Below are positions 22,638 through 29,189 of a DNA stretch of 29,189 bases, piece after piece. Position 1 is the stretch's first letter. Every line of letters begins with the position of its first letter. The stretch spans positions 1 through 29,189 of the forward strand of contig JAQVZB010000003.1 of assembly GCA_029004695.1 (NCBI GenBank), written 5' to 3'. The position numbers and the translations under genes are program-made. The stretch is from Bacilli bacterium. GTDB taxonomy: Bacteria; Bacillota_I; Bacilli_A; RF39; UBA660. The notes beneath the pieces are model-generated. The model was given only the letters and a program-made list of their open reading frames with translations, made no database searches and was not told the origin of the DNA.

Positions 22638-23189
22638 ATGAAAAGAACAGTAAAACTAGGTGAACATGAAGGTGTTTCTATTCAGTTAAAGGACTTTGAA
22701 TATGTAATTAAATATGGACTTCCTCGAGAAAAAAAGCTAGCCCTATATTGTCTGGGTTTATATAATATTGAAGAAATTAATTATAAAAATAGAGAAGATT
22801 GGTTAACTTTTTATCACTATGGTTTACCCAAATATTTTTCATACATTGATTGGCTAATAGATGAAAAAGAACTAAAAGGATTATCATCTGAAGAACTAGC
22901 AAAGATGTATAATTCTAAGGTAGAACAATTTATAGGTTTATGGAGATATAAATATGGTTACGAATATAAAAATATTTTAACTAGAATTAAAAATTTGTTA
23001 CAAAATGATTCAAATATTGGAGATAAAATTATGAGTTTATTAAATCATAATTTGACGCATAAACAAGCTCACATATTATTAACTATTAGCCAATATTATA
23101 TTAAAAAATTAGATGAAGAACAAGAACAATTAGATTTGAAAGAAAAATCTGAGATGTTGGAAATATATAAATTAGTTAAAAAGAGATAA
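22638..23189 (+). CDS. Hypothetical protein
   Basis: A 183-residue soluble protein, mostly helical by composition. It begins MKRTVKLGEHEGVSIQLKDF and ends with a charged helix (EEQEQLDLKEKSEMLEIYKL). Tyr and Leu are frequent (KNREDWLTFYHYGLPKYFSY). It has no signal sequence and no motif I recognise. TAGGAGTG before the ATG and a good promoter show that it is expressed. It is the first gene to the right of the island and shares a two-way terminator with the convergent metalloprotease gene. Confidence 0.75.
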   Translation: MKRTVKLGEHEGVSIQLKDFEYVIKYGLPREKKLALYCLGLYNIEEINYKNREDWLTFYHYGLPKYFSYIDWLIDEKELKGLSSEELAKMYNSKVEQFIGLWRYKYGYEYKNILTRIKNLLQNDSNIGDKIMSLLNHNLTHKQAHILLTISQYYIKKLDEEQEQLDLKEKSEMLEIYKLVKKR

Positions 23190-23190
23190 A

Positions 23191-23225
23191 AAAAATTATA
23201 GTGATTTAATTAAACTATAATTTTT
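23191..23225. terminator. Two-way terminator between convergent genes
   Basis: The perfect 12-bp stem AAAAATTATAGT/ACTATAATTTTT supplies a T run in both directions. It contains the stop of the minus-strand gene. Confidence 0.82.
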
Positions 23226-24086
23226 ATTTTTAGAAAATTCGCTCGTTTTTTGAATCGTATTTATTAAAGGATTCTCACTTAATAATTTTAAATAATCTAA
23301 TTGCTTCATTAAGCTATTATTATTTTGGGCAAATATATTTGATAATTTAGATTTAATATTTATATAAATAGGTAAATAGGCTGGGTTACAGGTAATTTTT
23401 AATTTAAAAGCTAAATCAAAATTAGAAATTAATTTAACAGCTTCTTCAGTTGTCATATATTTTTTTAAAATTTTTATCAAGCTTATAAAATCATTAGTAA
23501 AATATGAATTTTCTAATTCTTTGGAATCAAATAATAACTCAAAAAATCTCATTATATTTACTTCTTCATTATAACCAGTTGATTTAGGATTTAAATATCT
23601 TCGATTTAATAATTCAGTATATCCTTCATTTAATGCTCTTCCTAGAACTAAATTAGTAGAGAAATCAAGAAATCCACTTTTGATAATATTATTATCTTTA
23701 TCATAATAAGAACTAGCCATGTGAATAAATTCATGAGATAAAGCTGATTCGACTAAGTAATCAATTTTATTTTCACTTGTCAAATAAGATCCAGCTAATC
23801 CTCTTAATATAAGCAACAGATTTTTATTTATTTGGACATTATTAATATTTCGATATAAATTTTCTAAAGCTTTATTATCACATTTTGATTCTAAATTTTT
23901 AGTATATTTTTTAAGAATATCTGGGATAGTTAATTCATCTGGCAATTCTTTTCGGATAATATCATTTTTATTTAAGGAAAAACTTTCCTTAAATTTTTTT
24001 TCAATATTTTTTTGATATATATAATTAGTTATGCCATTAACAATTAAAAAGGGGGCTATGTAATTGATTATAATGTTATTATCCAT
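23196..24086 (-). CDS. Predicted zinc metalloprotease (HEFIH) protein
   Basis: A 296-residue protein with a hydrophobic N-terminus (MDNNIIINYIAPFLIVNGIT), perhaps a membrane anchor or uncleaved signal. The central motif ALSHEFIHMAS (about residues 115-125) is HExxH, and ALNEGYTELL some 30 residues later supplies a possible third zinc ligand, as in gluzincins. The rest is helical and low in known motifs. The ATG at 24086 follows AAGGAG; a GTG nine bases earlier overlaps that site. It is followed on the same strand by nothing and preceded by the M14 carboxypeptidase gene, so two peptidases lie together. The family is not recognised, and the substrate is unknown. Confidence 0.65.
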   Translation of the reverse strand: MDNNIIINYIAPFLIVNGITNYIYQKNIEKKFKESFSLNKNDIIRKELPDELTIPDILKKYTKNLESKCDNKALENLYRNINNVQINKNLLLILRGLAGSYLTSENKIDYLVESALSHEFIHMASSYYDKDNNIIKSGFLDFSTNLVLGRALNEGYTELLNRRYLNPKSTGYNEEVNIMRFFELLFDSKELENSYFTNDFISLIKILKKYMTTEEAVKLISNFDLAFKLKITCNPAYLPIYINIKSKLSNIFAQNNNSLMKQLDYLKLLSENPLINTIQKTSEFSKNKNYSLIKSL

Positions 24087-24150
24087 AATAATCACTCCTT
24101 AGGGCACCTATTATATACAATAATTGTTAAAAGTCAATATATTTTGATTT

Positions 24151-25404
24151 TTAATCTTGTTTAATTAAATTCAAGAAAACTTTTTCTAAATTGTAGTTGT
24201 AATATTCATCTTTAATTATTTTTAAATCTTGAGTATAACTTTCTAAGGTTTCAATATTAATAACGCAAGCCTTATATTTTAATTCATTCATCTTTTCATC
24301 ATATTTACCATAACTTAATCTTCCTGTAATTTCGCTAAATTTATAACCACTTAATAGTTCAGCTATAAAGTCGGTAGTCGTTCCATCATTTCCTTCTCCA
24401 ACTTCTTCATAATCAGCACCTAAAACTTGATATCCAGTTATATTATTTACGATTTGGGCACATTTATTAGATAAATTATTTAATTCAGCCGATAAATTTG
24501 GTTTAGAACTATATATTACTCTTCCCGATGAATGTAAAGTTATGTATGCATAAATATTTTTATAATATTTATTATGCCAGTATATTAAGGCTTTAGTTTC
24601 TGATTCACTTCCTAAAAATTCTCCAGCATAATACGCCATCTTATTTACTGAAGGTTTTAATACGACAGTATTAAGTAAATCATATCTTTTAAAATGTAAG
24701 CCAGAATTTTGAGATGGCATATTGCGATTTAAATCAACTCCATTTAAATTGCCTTTATAATAATCAAAATCGATTAAATTACGATTTTTATAGATAAATA
24801 AATTTTTGTTTTTAATAGAATTAATGCCATTTATATAAGTATTATATCCATCAGGATTAACTACTGGTAATACCACTATTTTATAATTATTTAATAAATT
24901 AATAATATCTTGATTATCTGCTTCATAGTCATTTACTAAATCAATCATAAATTTAGTTATGAATAGGGGATTTGCTATTTCAGAAGCATGTGTTCCAGAT
25001 TCAAACATTATAGTTTTATTTCCTTTTCCTATCTCTAAAGAATATAAAAATCTTTTATCTACTGTAGTTCCAATAATATTTAAATTAACAATATCAGAAC
25101 TATTTAGTTTATTATATATTTTTTCTAATTCACTATAATTTAAATGATTACCAAAATTATAAACTATTGGATTATATTTATAGTTGTTTTTAACTATCGT
25201 AGCTTCATAATTTATAGTATTTATATAATCTTTTTTACTTATACCTTTAGCAAAATATACAACATCATCTTGATTACTTTCGGCTGTATTTATGATATTT
25301 ATATCCTTATTAATTTTTTCTTCTTTCTTAAAGTTGTTGTTTATGATATAAAATGCTCCAATTATTAAAATAATAATAAAGAGATAATTTAAAAATTTTT
25401 TCAT
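24151..25404 (-). CDS. Zinc carboxypeptidase (peptidase M14 family), membrane-anchored
   Basis: A 417-residue protein with an N-terminal signal anchor (FLNYLFIIILIIGAFYIINN) and then an M14 domain. The zinc ligands are in FESGTHASEIANP (HxxE, about residue 138) and in AYITLHSSGR (His, about 290). VDLNRNMPS supplies the substrate-binding Arg region, and INIETLES near 381 the catalytic Glu. These exoproteases trim C-terminal residues of peptides or, in the gamma-D-glutamyl-diamino-acid group, of peptidoglycan stem peptides. An outside location and Bacilli background make the wall role reasonable, though not shown. The ATG at 25404 follows GGTGAA; an upstream GTG is less likely. Confidence 0.88.
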   Translation of the reverse strand: MKKFLNYLFIIILIIGAFYIINNNFKKEEKINKDINIINTAESNQDDVVYFAKGISKKDYINTINYEATIVKNNYKYNPIVYNFGNHLNYSELEKIYNKLNSSDIVNLNIIGTTVDKRFLYSLEIGKGNKTIMFESGTHASEIANPLFITKFMIDLVNDYEADNQDIINLLNNYKIVVLPVVNPDGYNTYINGINSIKNKNLFIYKNRNLIDFDYYKGNLNGVDLNRNMPSQNSGLHFKRYDLLNTVVLKPSVNKMAYYAGEFLGSESETKALIYWHNKYYKNIYAYITLHSSGRVIYSSKPNLSAELNNLSNKCAQIVNNITGYQVLGADYEEVGEGNDGTTTDFIAELLSGYKFSEITGRLSYGKYDEKMNELKYKACVINIETLESYTQDLKIIKDEYYNYNLEKVFLNLIKQD

Positions 25405-25521
25405 GTATTTCACCTAAATTTATAATATCAAACTATTATATGATGTTCTAGTGAGATTAAATAATTTTACATTATTTAGTATCAATAAATATTTTTATCT
25501 CATAATAATAATGGTGATAAT

Positions 25522-26997
25522 ATGGATTCAATATGGATGAAAGATTACTATGATAAAAACTTACCGAGTATAAATAAAAGTTTTAATACTCCAATACTTA
25601 TAATCGGGGGAGGGATTGCTGGTTTAATGTGTGCATATAATTTTATGAAAAATAAGATTGATTTCATATTAATAGATAGTAAAAAATTAGCTTCAGGAGT
25701 AAGTGCAAATACAACTGCTCAAATTACATATGCTCATACTAATTTATATGATGATATTATTAAAAAATACGGTAAAGAAAAAGCTAAAAGATATTTAGAA
25801 TCACAATTAGAAGGTTTTAATATCATGAAGAATATTATAAAAAAAGAAAATATTAACTGTGATTATAAAGAAGAAAGTACTATAATTGGAGCATACTCAC
25901 AAAAAAATATTAAAATATTGGATAAACTTCAAAATGTTTTAAATCCTTATAATTTAAGTAAAGTAACTAACAGTGATAATAATATAATATTTAATAAAAA
26001 AAATGTTGAGGTAGAAAAGCAATTTATAATAAATCCCATTAAGTATATGATGGGTATTATTGATTTTTTAATTAATAATAAATGTAAATTATATGAAAAT
26101 TCCAAAGTAACTAAAATTAATAAAAATAATAATAATTATGAAGTAATAATTAATAATAAATATAAAATAAATACTAATAAAATTATAATGGCTTGTCATT
26201 ATCCAATAATTAATCCTGATAATTTATATTTTACGAAAATCTTTCAAAGTAAATCTTATGCTGTAGCGTTTAAATCTAAATTAAAATTAAATGCAAATTA
26301 TTTATCTTTAGATGAACCTTATTATTATTTTAGAACATATGATGACAATACTTTAATAATTGGCGGAAGTGACCATTATACAGGTATTAATAATGATATA
26401 AAAAAATGTTATGATGATTTAATATCAAAGATTTATCGAATTGATAAAGATGCTAAAATTGTTTCTAAATGGTTTACTGAAGATTGCATGCCAATTGATT
26501 CTCTTCCTTATGTGGGAACATACTCCAATAATCATAAAAATATTATCCTAATTACTGGTTTTCAAAAATGGGGATTTACTAATAGTCATATTGCAGCTAA
26601 AAATGTTACTAATATGATTCTTAATAAATCTTATGATGATTTATATAAAACGCATCGTTTTACTTTATTAAGAGATTTAAAAAGTACCTTTAGAATGATT
26701 GCTCATAGTATTGATGGGTTAGTGTTAAGTAAATTATTTATTAAAAAAGAAGACTTAGATAATATAAAAATAGGTAGTGGTAAAGTAGTAAGATCCAATA
26801 ATAAAAACATTTTAGTCTATCGAGAAAATAAAGATAATTATATCTTTTTGAAAAATAAATGCACCCATTTAGGATGCTCACTAATTTGGAATGATATTGA
26901 TAAAGTATGGGAGTCTAAATGTCATGGGTCAATATTTGACAAATATGGTAAAGTTATCTATGGACCTGCCATCAATGATTTAGAAGAACTATTCTAA
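25522..26997 (+). CDS. FAD-dependent oxidoreductase (DAO family) with C-terminal Rieske-type domain
   Basis: A 491-residue protein. The N-terminal FAD fold has ILIIGGGIAGLMCAYNF (about residues 25-41), followed by a DAO-type domain with SGVSANTTAQITYAHTNLYD and a C-terminal LITGFQKWGFTNSHIAAKNV segment. The final 110 residues form a Rieske-like domain with CTHLGC (C447, H449, C452) and KCHGS (C467, H468). The normal second half is CxCHG, where the first Cys binds the [2Fe-2S] cluster; here that position is Ser465 (WESKCHGS). The overall layout matches the YhfW-type oxidoreductases of Firmicutes. The substrate is unknown. GGTGA precedes the ATG and a strong terminator follows. Confidence 0.9.
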   Translation: MDSIWMKDYYDKNLPSINKSFNTPILIIGGGIAGLMCAYNFMKNKIDFILIDSKKLASGVSANTTAQITYAHTNLYDDIIKKYGKEKAKRYLESQLEGFNIMKNIIKKENINCDYKEESTIIGAYSQKNIKILDKLQNVLNPYNLSKVTNSDNNIIFNKKNVEVEKQFIINPIKYMMGIIDFLINNKCKLYENSKVTKINKNNNNYEVIINNKYKINTNKIIMACHYPIINPDNLYFTKIFQSKSYAVAFKSKLKLNANYLSLDEPYYYFRTYDDNTLIIGGSDHYTGINNDIKKCYDDLISKIYRIDKDAKIVSKWFTEDCMPIDSLPYVGTYSNNHKNIILITGFQKWGFTNSHIAAKNVTNMILNKSYDDLYKTHRFTLLRDLKSTFRMIAHSIDGLVLSKLFIKKEDLDNIKIGSGKVVRSNNKNILVYRENKDNYIFLKNKCTHLGCSLIWNDIDKVWESKCHGSIFDKYGKVIYGPAINDLEELF

Positions 26998-27028
26998 TAA
27001 AAATTTAAAAAAATATCTTTGTATGTTC

Positions 27029-27057
27029 AAACTATATTAAAATATAGTTTTTTTCTT
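27029..27057 (+). terminator. Terminator of the FAD-Rieske oxidoreductase gene
   Basis: The stem AAACTATATT/AATATAGTTT is followed by TTTTTC. A second small hairpin (ATGGG/CCCAT, 27064-27079) follows. Confidence 0.82.
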
Positions 27058-27093
27058 TATTATATGGGAAAAAACCCATTTTGTTTAAAAATG

Positions 27094-27102
27094 TGATATG
27101 AT
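27094..27102 (+). promoter_or_regulatory. Extended -10 promoter for the CarD-like gene
   Basis: TGATATGAT (TGn + TATGAT) lies 32 bases before the ATG, with AGGAGAA as ribosome site. Confidence 0.5.
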
Positions 27103-27134
27103 ATAAGTATATAAGGCCCGAAAGGAGAAACATA

Positions 27135-27629
27135 ATGTATAAAATTAATGATGTAATAGTTTATATTAGAGATGTATGTAGAATATCTGAAGTTGATAAT
27201 AAAAATAAATATTATACTCTTATGCCTATTAATGACAAATCTTTAACTATTAAAATACCTTTTAATAATGATAAAGTAAGAGGATTAATTTCAAAAAAAG
27301 AAGTTGAAGCGATTATAAAAAAAATTCCTCAAATTGAACTAATTGATTTTAATAATGATAAAATGGTAGAACATGAATATAAAAAATTATTATATTCAAA
27401 TAATCATGAAAATCTGATAAAAATAATAAAAACCACTCATTTACGTAATCAAGATCGAATTGATCAAAATAAAAAAGTAAGTGAAAAAGATAGTAATTTT
27501 TTCAATTTAGCCGAAAAACTATTATATAATGAATTTGCTGTTATTTTAGGAAAAACTTATGATGAAACTAAAGATTATGTCATACGTGAAGTTAATAAAA
27601 TAAATAGTCAAAAAAGTAAAGAAAAATAA
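27135..27629 (+). CDS. CarD-family transcriptional regulator
   Basis: A 164-residue protein. The N-terminal 60 residues (MYKINDVIVYIRDVCRISEV, then YYTLMPINDKSLTIKIPFNN) fit the CarD/TRCF RNA polymerase interaction domain. The helical C-terminal half (about 70-160), with AEKLLYNEFAVILGKTYDET, fits the DNA-binding domain of CdnL/CarD. Such proteins bind the RNA polymerase beta subunit and stabilise open complexes, often at rRNA promoters. The start follows AGGAGAA. It has its own extended -10 promoter and ends in a two-way terminator shared with the convergent helicase gene. Confidence 0.85.
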   Translation: MYKINDVIVYIRDVCRISEVDNKNKYYTLMPINDKSLTIKIPFNNDKVRGLISKKEVEAIIKKIPQIELIDFNNDKMVEHEYKKLLYSNNHENLIKIIKTTHLRNQDRIDQNKKVSEKDSNFFNLAEKLLYNEFAVILGKTYDETKDYVIREVNKINSQKSKEK

Positions 27630-27640
27630 TCTTTACTTTT
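27612..27640. terminator. Two-way terminator between CarD-like and helicase genes
   Basis: The stem AAAAGTAAAG/CTTTACTTTT with a nine-base loop has T runs in both directions. It covers the ends of both coding regions. Confidence 0.8.
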
Positions 27641-29085
27641 TATTTGTTACCTCTTCGAGAATTATATCTTAATTGGGCATTATTTTTATTACAATTTTGG
27701 CGTTGATAATTTTTATTACTTCTTTTATAATTGCTTTTAAATTTATTATTTCCATGTTGTTTTTTTGTTACAACAGGTGGTTCCCCTGTTAAAGTAATTT
27801 CTTTAATAGTGCTTTTTGCTGATAGAATATCAATTAAAACCGCAATTAATTTTTCGGTTTTATATTTAGATAATAATTCATCACAAATATCTTTGGTTTT
27901 AGTAATGTCAATTTTGGCTAATCTATCAATAATTATATTTTCAATATAATCTTTTTTAGCATTAATTAATTCTTCATTTGTAGGCGCATTTTTAGCAGTA
28001 ATTTTAAAATTAGTTTCTTTTTCAATTCTTTTAATATGGCTTAATTCTATTTCTTTAATAAAAGAATAAGAAATACCTTTTTTAAAAGCTCTTCCTGTTC
28101 TTCCAATTCGGTGAATATAGAATTCTACTTCTTGAGGTAAATCGAAATTGTAGACATGTGAAATATCATTTATATCTAATCCTCTTGCGGCAACATCTGT
28201 TGCTACTAAAATAGCGATTTCTTTATTTTTAAATTTTCTCATTACTGCATTTCTTTGTTGTTGAGATAAATCCCCATGGATTCCTACTGATTTATAGCCA
28301 CATTTATTTAAAGCCTCATTTAATTCATCAACTCTTTTTTTAGTTCGACCAAAAATTAATGCTGATGCTGGTTTTTCGATATCTAAAATATTAATTAAAG
28401 TAGAAAACTTTTGATTTTCTTTCATTATAATATAATATTGTTCGATATTAGTAGAACTATTTTCTTTGTCTTTTACACTTATAAACTCATAATCATTCAT
28501 AATAGTTTTACTTAATGCTAGTATTTGTTTCGAAATAGTTGCACTAAATAATAAAATTTGTTTATCTTTAGGAATTCTTTTATTAATAGTAGTAATATCT
28601 TCTTTAAAACCTTCTTTAAGCATTTCATCTGCTTCATCTAATATAAAATACTTAATACATGATAAATTTAATTTTCGATTTCTTAAATGGTCGTTAATTC
28701 TACCTAAAGTTCCTACGACAATTGAGGGATTCTTTTTTAAATCTTTTACTTGATCTCTAATTGACATTCCTCCAACTAAAGTTGCATAAGAAATATTTAA
28801 ATATTTACCCATTTTTTTTATTTCGTCTATTATTTGCATCGCTAGTTCTCTTGTCGGAGTTACTATTAAACATTCAGTTTCTTTTGAATCAAAATTAATA
28901 TTATTAATTATAGGCACTATAAAAGCTGCCGTTTTACCTGTTCCAGTATCTGCTTCTCCGATAATGTTTTTTCCCTTTAAAATAAGGGGAATTGTTTTTT
29001 CTTGAATTGGCATCATTGTTTCATATCCCAAATCACTTATTGCTGATTTTATTTTTTCATTTATATTTAAATCTTTAAAATTCAT
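27640..29085 (-). CDS. DEAD-box ATP-dependent RNA helicase
   Basis: A 481-residue helicase with a complete motif set: FKDLNINEKIKSAISDLGYE (Q-motif region), motif I ADTGTGKT, Ia PTRELAMQI, GG and TLGR, motif II LDEADEML, motif III FSAT, then IFGRTKKRVDELNEAL, VATDVAARGLDI and HRIGRTGRA. After residue 370 comes a helical region and a basic, Asn/Lys/Arg-rich tail (KFKSNYKRSNKNYQRQNCNK) that probably binds RNA, as in CshA/DeaD proteins of Firmicutes. It likely acts in ribosome assembly or mRNA decay. I use the ATG at 29085 because AAGAGGAAA, its ribosome site, lies inside the six extra codons of the longer frame that starts at 29103. Confidence 0.95.
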   Translation of the reverse strand: MNFKDLNINEKIKSAISDLGYETMMPIQEKTIPLILKGKNIIGEADTGTGKTAAFIVPIINNINFDSKETECLIVTPTRELAMQIIDEIKKMGKYLNISYATLVGGMSIRDQVKDLKKNPSIVVGTLGRINDHLRNRKLNLSCIKYFILDEADEMLKEGFKEDITTINKRIPKDKQILLFSATISKQILALSKTIMNDYEFISVKDKENSSTNIEQYYIIMKENQKFSTLINILDIEKPASALIFGRTKKRVDELNEALNKCGYKSVGIHGDLSQQQRNAVMRKFKNKEIAILVATDVAARGLDINDISHVYNFDLPQEVEFYIHRIGRTGRAFKKGISYSFIKEIELSHIKRIEKETNFKITAKNAPTNEELINAKKDYIENIIIDRLAKIDITKTKDICDELLSKYKTEKLIAVLIDILSAKSTIKEITLTGEPPVVTKKQHGNNKFKSNYKRSNKNYQRQNCNKNNAQLRYNSRRGNK

Positions 29086-29101
29086 ATATTTTCCTCTTTT
29101 C

Positions 29102-29139
29102 ATAAAAAAAGGGAGTCCCTTCTAAACAAAGGGTTCCCT
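29102..29139 (-). terminator. Terminator of a minus-strand gene beyond the right edge
   Basis: An imperfect hairpin (GGGA...TCCC outer, CCCTT...AAGGG inner) is followed on the minus strand by TTTTTTT, directly before the helicase gene. It would end a transcript entering from the right. A minus-strand frame ending LFDQSL and then TAA (about 29169-29189) may be the tail of that gene, but too little is visible. Confidence 0.65.
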
Positions 29140-29189
29140 TAATTAAAATCAATTAATAATAGCACAATTAAAGGCTTTGGTCAAACAAA

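Noticed and set aside
29140..29189. Coding region at the right edge
   Set aside because: Only a possible six-residue tail on the minus strand is visible; too short to call.

Overview
The window is very AT-rich DNA from a low-GC Firmicute. The standard genetic code fits: TGA ends several intact genes. FtsW/RodA, MutS, NusB, XseA/XseB, PssA/Psd, CarD and a DEAD-box helicase sit in compact strings with good Shine-Dalgarno sites. YlbJ-like and SpoIVB genes, the latter behind a forespore-type promoter, point to a spore-forming or recently spore-forming Bacilli-type lineage. An uncultured gut group near RF39 or Erysipelotrichales is my guess; there is no 16S here to test it.

Left core region (1-13430): a partial membrane protein (-), FtsW/RodA, a prepilin-like protein, YlbJ-like (-), a SepM/YlbL-type PDZ-Lon protease, a lineage-specific protein, mutS, nusB-xseA-xseB, spoIVB, pssA-psd (phosphatidylethanolamine synthesis), a PAP2 phosphatase (-) and tRNA-His(GUG).

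Accessory island (about 13430-22560), starting directly downstream of tRNA-His: (i) a DUF5343 + HEPN_Swt1 two-gene unit; (ii) small ORFs and a frame-broken second HEPN gene whose RNVMTH motif appears only when the frames are joined; (iii) a dead XRE regulator and an ABC transporter of the FtsX/MacB type; (iv) two short genes (one DUF5661) and an IS30-family relic with both terminal inverted repeats. A 33-bp near-identical direct repeat lies downstream of each HEPN gene. Its core resembles the 3' end of tRNA-His, as expected if two small integrase-less cassettes had integrated in tandem at the tRNA. Four clusters of an 11-bp helically phased repeat (TGTATT-N5) occur only in the island and look like binding sites of an OmpR/PhoB-type regulator. 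No integrase is present.

Right core region (22560-29189): a hypothetical protein, a predicted HExxH metalloprotease (-), an M14 carboxypeptidase (-), an FAD oxidoreductase with a C-terminal Rieske domain that lacks one expected cluster cysteine, a CarD-like regulator, and a DEAD-box RNA helicase (-).

The best candidates for something undescribed are the two HEPN cassettes at tRNA-His, their shared repeat, and the phased 11-bp repeats.
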